DNA from: Cyclobacterium sp. SYSU L10401
GTDB lineage: Bacteria; Bacteroidota; Bacteroidia; Cytophagales; Cyclobacteriaceae
DNA length: 64,000 bases
Direction of reading: 5' to 3'
Assembly (NCBI RefSeq): GCF_010993705.1
Contig: NZ_WOFO01000007.1
Span: 1 to 64,000, forward strand
In this document: piece by piece, positions 1-7,835 of the stretch
How positions within the stretch are numbered: position 1 is the stretch's first letter
Layout: every line of letters begins with the position of its first letter
Translations under genes and position numbers: made by a program
Notes under the pieces: model-generated
Seen by the model: the letters and a program-made list of their open reading frames with translations, nothing else
Told to the model about the DNA's origin: nothing
The model's database searches: none

Positions 1-17
1 TTTCGCCCTTTTTTCAT
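1..17 (-). CDS. possible 5' end of a gene running off the left edge
   Basis: On the minus strand an ATG at 17-15 opens a reading frame that begins M-K-K-G-R and leaves the window. Just upstream of it lies AGGAGG, an almost ideal Shine-Dalgarno sequence, which is unusual in Bacteroidota. Only five codons are visible, so neither the reality nor the function of the gene can be judged. Confidence 0.25.
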
Positions 18-382
18 TCCCTCCTTTCCGGTACTTGTTTCAAATTTAGCGTGAGAAAATTCATTTTTATCTCCACCAAATAAAGGATGGTTTTATTTCA
101 TAAAACCATCCAAAAATTATTTTTTTAGACAATTTGCAAATTCAAATTTTATTCTATTATTTATAAAAATATAACACAATTTAAGCATATCATTAAAAGG
201 TGTTTCAATTACATAAAATAATATTTCAAAAAGCAAATTGCAAAAAAGGCTTTGCATAGAACAAAAATACTAGTTTGTAATAGAGAGGCAGTCAATTTTT
301 TGATTGGTAGAATTTGGGTTGGGTATCAATTACCCGAGAGGTACGATAAAACAGATAATTTAACTTTCAACATAGCATAGAA
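18..382. other. AT-rich intergenic region with a 12-bp perfect inverted repeat
   Basis: No gene is supported here. The region is strongly AT-rich and separates the possible leftward gene from the small gene at 383. It holds a perfect 12-bp stem with a 3-nt loop at 85-111. Near 251-277 the pattern TTTG, 16 nt, TAGTTTG loosely resembles a Bacteroidota promoter but has the wrong spacing. Confidence 0.5.
85..111. repeat. perfect inverted repeat, operator or terminator candidate
   Basis: GGATGGTTTTAT at 85-96 pairs perfectly with ATAAAACCATCC at 100-111, with loop TTC. A T-rich run follows at 117-127, so on the plus strand it could terminate transcription. No plus-strand gene precedes it within the window, so it could equally be an operator for the leftward gene. 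Confidence 0.5.
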
Positions 383-622
383 ATGATGGCGTCCAAAACA
401 AAGGCAATCATGCAGATCCATCTTGACCAAAAAGATGTAACTATCATAGGAAAAGACCTGCTGGAATATGCCGAGACATTAAGTGAAGCGTTGGGAATGG
501 ATACCTTAAGCATCCAGGAGGAAATGAAGTCCGGTGATCTGAATCACCTGATCATCACTTTCAATCACTATTTCAGTGACTACATAGAACTGCTCGATTC
601 CGATCACAGGATGAGTTCCTGA
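383..622 (+). CDS. small hypothetical protein
   Basis: A 79-residue reading frame that begins with two consecutive ATGs (383 and 386). The product is acidic in its second half and has no membrane segment, signal peptide or recognisable motif. It looks like a compact alpha/beta protein, with a strand-like stretch near residues 17-22 followed by a helix (LLEYAETLSEAL). It stands 92 bp upstream of the photolyase gene on the same strand and could share its transcript. I do not recognise the family. The coding-like composition and lack of overlap with other genes favour a real gene, but this is not certain. Confidence 0.5.
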   Translation: MMASKTKAIMQIHLDQKDVTIIGKDLLEYAETLSEALGMDTLSIQEEMKSGDLNHLIITFNHYFSDYIELLDSDHRMSS

Positions 623-714
623 TTTTTAGCTCATATGCATACATGTTAATGGCTGATATTATGTAAACAATTGGAGAAAAAGGATGCTTTATTGGGTAGA
701 CCAAAAAAGCGAAA

Positions 715-2244
715 ATGGAAAAAACCTTAAGACTCATTTTGGGTGACCAGCTGAACCGGCAGCATTCCTGGTTTAAAAAAAAGGATGCGGCAGTGGTTTA
801 CCTGATCATGGAAATGAAGCAGGAAACGGATTATGTCCGGCACCACATACAGAAAGTGCTGGCCTTTTTTCAATCCATGCGGATGTTTGCCGAATGGCTA
901 AAAAAAGAAGGGCATCAGGTAATCTACCTGAAAATAGATCAAACCGAAAACCGGCAGGAGCTGGAAAAAAACATCCGCTTTATTATCCAACGGGATAATT
1001 TCAAACATTTTAATTATATCCTTCCTGACGAATACAGGTTGGATAGGCAACTCAATGACATCTGTAAACAGCTGGATATCGAAACAAAAAGTTTTGATGC
1101 CGAACACTTTTTAAGCGACAGGCAGGCCGTAAAATCATTCTTTTCGGGTAAAAAAACTTTCCTGATGGAATCATTTTACCGGTCTATGCGTGTCAAACAT
1201 GACATCCTCATGCAGGGCAAAAAGCCGGCGGAGGGAAAATGGAACTTTGACCAGGAAAACAGGAACAAATACCGGGAAGAGGTAAAAATCCCGCCACCCC
1301 CCGTTTTCAAGCGAGACTTGAGCCAGCTGCACGATAGCATCAAAGCTGCCGGTATTAAAACCATCGGAGAAGCAGACCCCAAAAACTTTCAATGGCCCTG
1401 TTGCAGGGAAGAGGCCATGGAATTGCTGGAGCATTTTTGCGACAAGTTGTTGCCCCATTTTGGCCAGTATCAGGATGCCATGCATTCCCAACACCCATTC
1501 CTGTTCCACAGTAGGCTCAGCTTTGCCCTAAACAGCAAAATGCTGCATCCCCTGGAAGTGATCCGAAAGGCTGCTGCCTACAGGGAGGAGGCTCCGGAAA
1601 AGTATGGGATGGCACAGGTAGAGGGCTTTATCCGTCAGATACTCGGCTGGAGGGAATTTATGCGGGGGATCTATTGGGCGAAGATGCCGGATTATGCTCT
1701 GATGAACTTCTTTTCCCACAAACGGCCCCTGCCGGCATTTTTTTGGGATGGGAACACCAAAATGAATTGCCTCAAACATGCCATCGGACAATCCCTGGAG
1801 CATGCCTATGCGCACCACATTCAGCGGCTGATGGTCACTGGAAATTTTGCCTTGCTGGCCGGAGTTGATCCGGATGAGGTGGACCAATGGTACCTGGGGA
1901 TTTATGTAGATGCCATTGAATGGGTGGAAATCACCAATACCCGGGGCATGAGTCAGTTTGCGGATGGCGGCATTGCAGGTACCAAGCCCTATGTATCTAC
2001 TGCCAACTACATCGACAAAATGAGTGACTATTGTGGTAGCTGCCATTATTCCAAAACCAAAAAAACAGGAGATAAGGCATGCCCTTTTAATAGCTTGTAC
2101 TGGGCATTTTATGAAAGGAACCGGGACAAACTTGAAAAAAATCCCCGTATCGGCTTCGTATATAAAACCCTTTCGAAAATGAAGCAAAAGGATGAAATCC
2201 TGGCGCAGGCGGAAAGTTATTTGGAGAACCTGGATGAGCTTTAA
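715..2244 (+). CDS. Fe-S cluster photolyase/cryptochrome (CryB/PhrB-type, (6-4) photolyase-like)
   Basis: This 509-residue protein belongs to the deoxyribodipyrimidine photolyase-related family (FeS-BCP). Its N-terminal Rossmann domain opens with LILGDQLN, followed by a long helical FAD-binding domain. Four cysteines (C352, C440, C443 and C456; last three in the pattern C-x2-C-x12-C) correspond, shifted by two residues, to the [4Fe-4S] ligands described for Agrobacterium PhrB. Members use blue light, FAD and a ribolumazine antenna to repair (6-4) photoproducts; signalling roles are also known in this family. The ATG at 715 gives full family length. It appears monocistronic. No other light-related gene is nearby, so whether it repairs DNA or acts as a sensor cannot be decided here. 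Confidence 0.92.
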   Translation: MEKTLRLILGDQLNRQHSWFKKKDAAVVYLIMEMKQETDYVRHHIQKVLAFFQSMRMFAEWLKKEGHQVIYLKIDQTENRQELEKNIRFIIQRDNFKHFNYILPDEYRLDRQLNDICKQLDIETKSFDAEHFLSDRQAVKSFFSGKKTFLMESFYRSMRVKHDILMQGKKPAEGKWNFDQENRNKYREEVKIPPPPVFKRDLSQLHDSIKAAGIKTIGEADPKNFQWPCCREEAMELLEHFCDKLLPHFGQYQDAMHSQHPFLFHSRLSFALNSKMLHPLEVIRKAAAYREEAPEKYGMAQVEGFIRQILGWREFMRGIYWAKMPDYALMNFFSHKRPLPAFFWDGNTKMNCLKHAIGQSLEHAYAHHIQRLMVTGNFALLAGVDPDEVDQWYLGIYVDAIEWVEITNTRGMSQFADGGIAGTKPYVSTANYIDKMSDYCGSCHYSKTKKTGDKACPFNSLYWAFYERNRDKLEKNPRIGFVYKTLSKMKQKDEILAQAESYLENLDEL

Positions 2245-2695
2245 CCCGCTCCTCGAAATTTGTAATTCCGAGGTTTAGATAGAAGGGATTTGTAATCCCT
2301 GGTAGCGATCTATTTACCCGTACCGGGTGGAGTTTGAAACTACATCCCAGATTTCCGATTAGTTACCCCATCGAGGCATTTATAATGCTGGAAACCAAAG
2401 ACCAGCCGTAAAAAAACATTCTTTAAAACCCACAGAGTTAGCAATACAAGCGGCTTTTTTACAGGTTTTATCTGTTTATGACTCCGGAAATAACTAGGTG
2501 ATTGGCATAGGCCCCCGGTAGCATTTTATTTATCTGTGCTAATCGGTGTAATCTGTGGTGACTCAACTGCGTGTAGATTACATCCTTATCGCATATTAAA
2601 TGATCTAATGCCAGGTATGAGAAAAATTTATAGGTTGGTTAAACAAATTATTCAGAAAACCCGTTATATTTAATGTTAAATAAACATTTAAAAAA
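2245..2695. other. intergenic region with degenerate repeat-like sequence
   Basis: No gene of normal length is supported. The segment contains small palindromes: GGGATT-TGT-AATCCC at 2285-2299 and ACCCG-TAC-CGGGT at 2316-2328. It also contains three imperfect 9-10 bp tandem units of the form TCTGTGnTAA at 2533-2561. Text of this kind is familiar from Bacteroidota intergenic repeats, some of them REP-like elements mobilised by RAYT transposases. No transposase is present, so these look like remnants. Confidence 0.45.
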
Positions 2696-2815
2696 ATGTA
2701 CTGGAGTCTGGACACGTTTTTTCAGCAAAATTTAAGGCTGAATGAAAACGAAAAATTAAAACTGATAAAAACATATATCAAAAATTTAAAAAGTGAGAAA
2801 ATAAAAAGGGGCTAA
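2696..2815 (+). CDS. candidate small protein (39 aa)
   Basis: An ATG at 2696 opens a 39-codon frame that ends at TAA 2813-2815. The product is lysine-rich, with an amphipathic helical second half, and starts MYWSLDTFF. The stop codon lies in the loop of a strong rho-independent terminator, the arrangement expected for a short independent transcript. The leader is very AT-rich, with an approximate palindrome around 2669-2691. The terminator also serves the convergent siroheme operon, so its position is not independent proof. Function unknown. Confidence 0.3.
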   Translation: MYWSLDTFFQQNLRLNENEKLKLIKTYIKNLKSEKIKRG

Positions 2816-2828
2816 ACGCCCCTTTTTT
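2803..2828 (-). terminator. bidirectional rho-independent terminator
   Basis: The GGGGC/GCCCC stem (2808-2812 and 2818-2822) with loop TAAAC is flanked by A5 on the left and T6 on the right, so it works in both directions. On the minus strand it ends the sulfite reductase/siroheme operon 14 bp after the last stop codon. Confidence 0.85.
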
Positions 2829-2841
2829 GTCTATTATTCCT

Positions 2842-3417
2842 TTAATCTTTTTTGATCAATCCTTCTGTCAACTTATTCAGCGCCTCCACCTTGTATTCAA
2901 AGTCTCCCTTCAGGGTATCCCGGTACCGGTTGATGTTCTCCACCATTTCGTTGATGTCCTCCGGAATGGTTTCTTCCAGCAATTGCCTCAGGCGCTTTGC
3001 CGTAGTGGGGCTTTTACCATTGGTGCTAATAGCAATTTTTACATTTCCCTTGGTCACAATCCCACCCAAATAGAAGTCGCAATATTCAGGCGTATCTGCC
3101 ACATTGACCAGCAAATACCTGCTCTTCGCCTCCTGGTAGATCGTCTTATTGACCTCTGGAAAGTTGGTCGCAGCAATCACCATGTGCTTGCGCTCCAGGT
3201 AGCGTGGATGGTAGGCATTCTGGACCAGCTGAATATTGGCATTTTTTTCAGCTATTTCCCTGATTTCATCGGATATTTCTATAGATACTACCGTCACTTT
3301 GGCCTGAGGGCTGGATTTGAGCAGAAAGGTTAACTTTTCCAGACCCACAAAACCAGCCCCTACCAGCAAGGTTTCCAGCTGATGTACTTTCAGAAAAATG
3401 GGATACAATTCATTCAT
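2842..3417 (-). CDS. precorrin-2 dehydrogenase / sirohydrochlorin ferrochelatase (CysG N-terminal type)
   Basis: This 191-residue protein matches the stand-alone Met8/SirC type. An N-terminal NAD-binding fold carries the motif VGAGFVGLEK near residues 19-28, and the later segment ISTNGKSPTTAKRLR is the conserved region following the NAD domain. It oxidises precorrin-2 to sirohydrochlorin and, in bifunctional members, inserts iron to give siroheme. It is the last gene of the operon, 4 bp after cobA; together they supply siroheme to the sulfite reductase encoded just upstream. Whether the iron-insertion step is also carried out by this protein is inferred from Met8 and not visible directly. Stop and terminator follow closely. 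Confidence 0.9.
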   Translation of the reverse strand: MNELYPIFLKVHQLETLLVGAGFVGLEKLTFLLKSSPQAKVTVVSIEISDEIREIAEKNANIQLVQNAYHPRYLERKHMVIAATNFPEVNKTIYQEAKSRYLLVNVADTPEYCDFYLGGIVTKGNVKIAISTNGKSPTTAKRLRQLLEETIPEDINEMVENINRYRDTLKGDFEYKVEALNKLTEGLIKKD

Positions 3418-3421
3418 TGGC

Positions 3422-4201
3422 TCAGGAAATCATCTTATGGTCGTACACAACTTCTTCAAATAGGGCTTTTAATTGGGGACTTTCTTTGACCACTTCACCG
3501 ATAATGATAACGGCCGGAGCACCAACCTTGTTTTCCCTTACCTTTTTTTGAATGTCCGAGATGGTACCGGCTACCACCTTTTCTTCCCGGGTAGTACCCC
3601 TTTCGATGATGGCGATGGCCTTATCGGCCATGCCCTGATCTTCATATACCCCTACAATCTCATCCAGCTTTCTGGTACCCATCAACAAAACCACCGTTGC
3701 ACTGGATTGGCTGGCAAGTTTCAGGTCATTGGATAAGGCCCCACTAGAGGTAGTTCCGGTTATCACCCAGTAACTTTCTGAAACCCCTCTTTTGGTCACC
3801 GGTATGCCTGCAGATGCCGGCACGGCTACCGTGGAGGAAATGCCGGGAACAACATCCGTGGCAATCCCAAACTGGTGGATATAATCCAGCTCTTCTGCCC
3901 CTCTGCCAAAGACAAAGGGATCTCCACCCTTCAGCCGGACCACATGCCCATATCTCTGTGCATAATACACACACTGCTTGTTGGTTTCATCCTGTGGATG
4001 TTGCCTGCTGCCATGCCTTTTTCCCACAAAAACCTTGATGGCTTTATCCGGAGCGTGGTTGAGCAGGGTCCGGTCTATCAGGGCGTCATACAAGACCACA
4101 TCGGCCTTGTTCAATGCCAACACCCCCTTTAAGGTTATCAATTCCGGATCTCCGGGACCCGCTCCTACCAATGTCACCCTTGGTCTGATCTCATTCATCA
4201 C
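3422..4201 (-). CDS. cobA: uroporphyrinogen-III C-methyltransferase
   Basis: A single-domain SAM-dependent methyltransferase of 259 residues, the normal length for CobA/SumT. Family motifs are clear: VGAGPGDPEL near residues 12-21, the GGDPFVFGRGAEE loop near residue 90, and VPGISS near 115. It converts uroporphyrinogen III to precorrin-2 with two SAM molecules, the branch point to siroheme. Two ATGs are possible (4201 and 4198); the first overlaps the end of the sulfite reductase gene by 4 bp, indicating translational coupling. Its position between sulfite reductase and the precorrin-2 dehydrogenase argues for a role in siroheme and not in cobalamin synthesis. Confidence 0.95.
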   Translation of the reverse strand: MMNEIRPRVTLVGAGPGDPELITLKGVLALNKADVVLYDALIDRTLLNHAPDKAIKVFVGKRHGSRQHPQDETNKQCVYYAQRYGHVVRLKGGDPFVFGRGAEELDYIHQFGIATDVVPGISSTVAVPASAGIPVTKRGVSESYWVITGTTSSGALSNDLKLASQSSATVVLLMGTRKLDEIVGVYEDQGMADKAIAIIERGTTREEKVVAGTISDIQKKVRENKVGAPAVIIIGEVVKESPQLKALFEEVVYDHKMIS

Positions 4202-6300
4202 GCATGTACTTCTTTTGACCTGAATTCACTGATCGCTTCAAATACGCTTTCAGCTGTTTTATAATATTCACCTGCAAAAGTGGCTGTAGGTGGATTTTGC
4301 CTGATTTGATAAACCAGATCTGCAAAGGTAGCATTCAGTTTGATTTTATCACTCTCAATGAAATGCTTGTCAAATTCGGAAACAATATTGGCGTAGCTAT
4401 TGGTATTTACTCCCTCAGCCGTTAAAATCGCCTTTGCCGCATTCACCATACTGGTGTAGGCCTGATAAATCCCATCCGCCCACTTTTCTGCATTCAAACT
4501 ATCTTCTGCATCGGCCAGTTTCTCCCTGGCTTCCAGTAGTAAGGTGGATACCAAATCTATGACCACACCGGCACATTCTCCTACTCCAATGGCTTTTACA
4601 TAAGGCTCCTCATTGCCCCAGTCTATGAAATCAGAATCTGTGATATTATCTGTACCGGCCAGTGGCTTGAGCATTTCGTAGAAATACATCTGCCCTTTTC
4701 TCTCATAATAGAAGGCATATTTTTCTCCTATTTCAGCCTGGGATTTGAAATCGTCCAAAAGCATCTTTAAGGCCTGGGGGCCTCTTTTGCTCGGAATTTT
4801 GATTACCTTATCGGCAAACCTGCCCTGCCCTTCTCCCAGGGTAGCTCCCCCGAGCAGTACCTGTAAAGCCGGCAATACCGATTTACCCACCTTCATGGAC
4901 ATGCCCTGAAAGCCTATGGAGGCCATGTTGTGCTGTCCGCAGGCATTCATACAGCCCGAGATCTTGATGGTAAGGTCCTTGTCCAGCAATAAATCCGGAT
5001 ATTCATCAATGATAAGCTTGCCCATCACGTCTGCTGCTCCGGTACTGCTGGCAATGCCCAGGTTACAGGTATCGGTGCCGGGGCAAGCCGTAATGTCTCC
5101 TATGGAATTGTAACCATAGTCTGCCAATCCAAGTTTTTTGAGCTCCTGATAGAAAAAGGGAAGCAATTCTTCCTTTACATCCCTGATCAGAAAGTTCTGC
5201 CGCAGGGTAAACCGCAGTTCGTCATTGGCATAATCTCTGATTAGCGTTGCCAGCTGACGGGCCTCTTTGGTATAGAAATCACCCAAATGAACTTTAACGC
5301 CCACTGCAAAATATCCCGGCTGCTTTTGAGGCAGCACGTTCGTTAATTTCCACCGCCTGTAATCTTCATCTGTGGGTACAGTAAAATCAGGCAGCACCGG
5401 TTCAGGCAATGATTTTGATGCTTCAAAATCCGTTACATCTATCGGGTATGACTGGTGCTGCAGGGCAGCTTGTTCTTCTTTCACCAATTGCAAGAATTCT
5501 TCAACTCCCAATTTGGTGATTAGAAACTTCATTCGGGCTTTCATTCGCTTGGCCCTTTCTCCATGCCGGTCAAAAACACGAACCACTCCTTCTATAAACG
5601 GAATCAACTGATTCGTGGGCAGGAACTCGTGGACCACATCTCCATGGCGGGGTTGTGAGCCCAAACCTCCGCCCAAAAGCACCTTAAAGCCCCTTTCAGC
5701 CGACTTGCCTTCGCCTTTTACCCTGGCAATAAACCCCAGGTCATGCATATAGGAAAGGGCCGTATCTTCGTCACTGGAAGAAAAGCTGATCTTAAATTTT
5801 CTACCCATTTCCTGGCTAATGGGGTTACGCAACATGTACTTGAAGGTAGCATCTGCATAGGGCGTCACATCAAAGGGCTCACTGGGGTCAATGCCCGCTG
5901 TTTCCGAGGCGGTTACATTCCTTACGGTATTGCCGCAAGCTTCACGGATGGTGACATCGTCCTTTTCCAGTTCGGACCAAAGTTCAGGTGTCCTGTCCAG
6001 GCTGACATAGTGAATTTGAATGTCCTGCCGGGTGGTAATGTGCAATCTTCCGGTAGAATATTTTTCAGAAACATCGCAGATTCGGTTGAGCTGTGAGGAC
6101 GTCACCCGGCCAAATGGAAGTTTGATCCGGATCATTTGCACGCCTTCCTGCCGTTGCCCGTAAACTCCCCGGGCTAACCGTAGGCTTCTGAATTTTTCTT
6201 CGTCTATTTTTCCGTTTCGAAAAAGGTTGATTTTATCCGCCAATTCGACGATATCTTTTTCTACAACTGGATTTTCTATTTCGGTTCTGAAACTTTGCAT
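4198..6300 (-). CDS. ferredoxin-type sulfite (or nitrite) reductase with C-terminal helical extension
   Basis: This 700-residue enzyme contains two pseudo-repeats typical of siroheme sulfite/nitrite reductases. The siroheme/[4Fe-4S] ligands are C406-x5-C412 and C450-x3-C454 (CPGTDTC and CMNAC). The N-terminal half carries the substrate and cofactor segments, including HITTRQDIQIH. The family reduces sulfite to sulfide with six electrons. The APS reductase just upstream makes sulfite the likely substrate. From about residue 575 a 126-residue all-helical tail follows the catalytic core; it resembles a HEPN-type four-helix fold and lacks the RNase Rx4-6H motif. Ordinary NirA/Sir proteins end before this point. 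ATG at 6300; the 3' end overlaps cobA. Nitrite reduction cannot be excluded from sequence. Confidence 0.88.
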   Translation of the reverse strand: MQSFRTEIENPVVEKDIVELADKINLFRNGKIDEEKFRSLRLARGVYGQRQEGVQMIRIKLPFGRVTSSQLNRICDVSEKYSTGRLHITTRQDIQIHYVSLDRTPELWSELEKDDVTIREACGNTVRNVTASETAGIDPSEPFDVTPYADATFKYMLRNPISQEMGRKFKISFSSSDEDTALSYMHDLGFIARVKGEGKSAERGFKVLLGGGLGSQPRHGDVVHEFLPTNQLIPFIEGVVRVFDRHGERAKRMKARMKFLITKLGVEEFLQLVKEEQAALQHQSYPIDVTDFEASKSLPEPVLPDFTVPTDEDYRRWKLTNVLPQKQPGYFAVGVKVHLGDFYTKEARQLATLIRDYANDELRFTLRQNFLIRDVKEELLPFFYQELKKLGLADYGYNSIGDITACPGTDTCNLGIASSTGAADVMGKLIIDEYPDLLLDKDLTIKISGCMNACGQHNMASIGFQGMSMKVGKSVLPALQVLLGGATLGEGQGRFADKVIKIPSKRGPQALKMLLDDFKSQAEIGEKYAFYYERKGQMYFYEMLKPLAGTDNITDSDFIDWGNEEPYVKAIGVGECAGVVIDLVSTLLLEAREKLADAEDSLNAEKWADGIYQAYTSMVNAAKAILTAEGVNTNSYANIVSEFDKHFIESDKIKLNATFADLVYQIRQNPPTATFAGEYYKTAESVFEAISEFRSKEVHA

Positions 6301-6339
6301 GGTACTGATATTTCGGTTTTTAACCTGTTTTTTTGTTGA

Positions 6340-7065
6340 TTAGGATTTGTTGGCCACCTGTTTCTCTTGCTCATGAAGGCCACATTCTTTGTGTGAAGCT
6401 TCCCACCACCATCTTCCGGCGCGTGGATCTTCACCGGGTTCAATCGCCCGGGTACAGGGAGCACAACCAATGCTGACGAATCCCTTGTCGTGCAGGGGAT
6501 TGTAAGGAATCTTTTGGGTATGGATATAAGAAAGCATTTCTTCCATGGTCCAATGCAGCAGGGGATTGTATTTCAGGATCTGGTTTCCCTCATCCCATTC
6601 CAGGAGCTGCATGTTTTCCCGGTTTGGACTTTGCTCTGCCCGCAATCCCGTAATCCAGACATTATTGCCTTTCAAAGCACGCTTGAGGGGCTCCACTTTT
6701 CTTACATAGCAACAAGATTTCCTGTTTTCTATGGAATGGTAAAAGCCATTGATGCCATTTTTGGTGACCAGGTCCTGAACGGCCTGTGTATCCGGATAGA
6801 AAGGCTTGATGTCCACGCCATATTTGACGATGGTCCGGGCAAGCAGATCATAGGTCTCGTAAAATAACCGGCCGGTATCCAGGGTGAATATTTCTACCGG
6901 CAGGTTATTATTGGCGATGATTTGGGTAATCACCTGATCTTCCTGCCCAAGAGAAGTGGAGAATACCACTTTCTCGGGAAAAAGATCTGTCAGCAAAGCC
7001 ATTGCCTGCTCAATGGACAGACTTTCCATTCTATGGATCAGTTCCTTAATTTTATTTGCTTCCAT
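6340..7065 (-). CDS. cysH: adenylyl-sulfate (APS) reductase, Fe-S type
   Basis: Starting at the ATG 7065 the protein has 241 residues, normal for CysH; an upstream in-frame ATG at 7128 would add 21 residues with no family match. It has the PAPS-reductase fold with STSLGQEDQV near 36-45 and LDTGRLFYET near 62-71. Paired cysteines C118-C119 and C201-x2-C204 bind the [4Fe-4S] cluster that marks APS-specific enzymes; the catalytic cysteine is C228 in KECGLH near the C terminus. It reduces APS to sulfite with thioredoxin as donor. It leads the operon cysH, sulfite reductase, cobA and precorrin-2 dehydrogenase. ATP sulfurylase genes are not in this window. An Rrf2 regulator lies directly upstream. 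Confidence 0.93.
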   Translation of the reverse strand: MEANKIKELIHRMESLSIEQAMALLTDLFPEKVVFSTSLGQEDQVITQIIANNNLPVEIFTLDTGRLFYETYDLLARTIVKYGVDIKPFYPDTQAVQDLVTKNGINGFYHSIENRKSCCYVRKVEPLKRALKGNNVWITGLRAEQSPNRENMQLLEWDEGNQILKYNPLLHWTMEEMLSYIHTQKIPYNPLHDKGFVSIGCAPCTRAIEPGEDPRAGRWWWEASHKECGLHEQEKQVANKS

Positions 7066-7148
7066 TACGTATTTCAATTTGCTTTTTTGCTGGGATCTGT
7101 ACCCCCCACCGCATATCAATGGCCCCACAATATACAGGGCTGCAAATA

Positions 7149-7156
7149 CAAAAGTA
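7149..7156 (-). promoter_or_regulatory. putative -7 promoter element of the cysH operon
   Basis: On the minus strand TACTTTTG matches the Bacteroidota -7 consensus TAnnTTTG. It would place the transcript start about 75 nt before the cysH ATG at 7065, between cysH and the Rrf2 gene. No good -33 TTTG is found at 19 nt, so support is partial. Confidence 0.35.
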
Positions 7157-7196
7157 CATAAAACCTACAAATTATATAGAGTAAATGGAAAAAAAT

Positions 7197-7613
7197 TTAT
7201 TCGTTGGATAAAATATCCTGCAGGGTCTTCATTTCCAGTATTTTGAGTGTTTCATCCCTGACTTCTATCATCACCTTGTTTAAGCCACATTGCTCCTGAT
7301 TTTCGCATTCTTCACAAGGCTCGTAATAATTGAGACTCACACAAGGCAGCAGGGCAATGGGGCCGTCCAGCAATCTGATGATGCGTGAAAGGGGAATTTC
7401 TCTGGGCTCCTTGATGAGGTAATATCCCCCTCCCTTGCCCTTTTTACTTCCTAAGAAACCGGCTTTTTTCAGCTCTAGCAGGATATTTTCTAAAAATTTA
7501 TGGGAAATATTGTGTTTTTCAGATATCTCGGAAATCAATATGGCCCCCTGATCCTTGTTTTTTCCCAGATAAGTCAGGGCATGAAAAGCATATTTGGTTT
7601 TTTTTGAAAGCAT
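7197..7613 (-). CDS. Rrf2-family transcriptional regulator
   Basis: A 138-residue winged-helix protein with the Rrf2 start (KKTKYAFHALTYL), a recognition-helix region SEKHNISHKFLENIL and the wing KKGKGGGYYL at 57-66. Four cysteines (C91, C100, C103 and C109) occupy the region where IscR and NsrR bind an Fe-S cluster, so cluster binding is plausible. CymR, another Rrf2 member, controls cysteine metabolism without a cluster. The gene precedes the sulfate-reduction operon on the same strand with 131 bp between its stop and the cysH ATG, which suggests that it regulates that operon. ATG at 7613. The sensed signal is an inference only. Confidence 0.9.
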   Translation of the reverse strand: MLSKKTKYAFHALTYLGKNKDQGAILISEISEKHNISHKFLENILLELKKAGFLGSKKGKGGGYYLIKEPREIPLSRIIRLLDGPIALLPCVSLNYYEPCEECENQEQCGLNKVMIEVRDETLKILEMKTLQDILSNE

Positions 7614-7835
7614 GCGTCGTGCAAAAATGGTTGTATTGATTAAAGATAATCACTTTCATTAAAAATGAGCAGTTTATCGGATGATTTATGAAAAAAGAGG
7701 CGATCTTATGGAATTTAATCCTTCCAAGATGATATAAAACCGGATGATTGATAATTTCCAATGGAGGTAAAAAGGCAAGTATTTTTTACATTGAATCAGC
7801 AGGTTATTGTTTGATTTCACACGTTTTAAAAAAGA

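Noticed and set aside
1528-2187. Long minus-strand frame inside the photolyase gene
   Set aside because: A shadow of the photolyase coding sequence; no domain and opposite strand to a certain gene.
2533-2561. Tandem TCTGTG units considered as the start of a CRISPR array
   Set aside because: Units are 9-10 bp with no spacers and decay after three copies; no cas genes are present.
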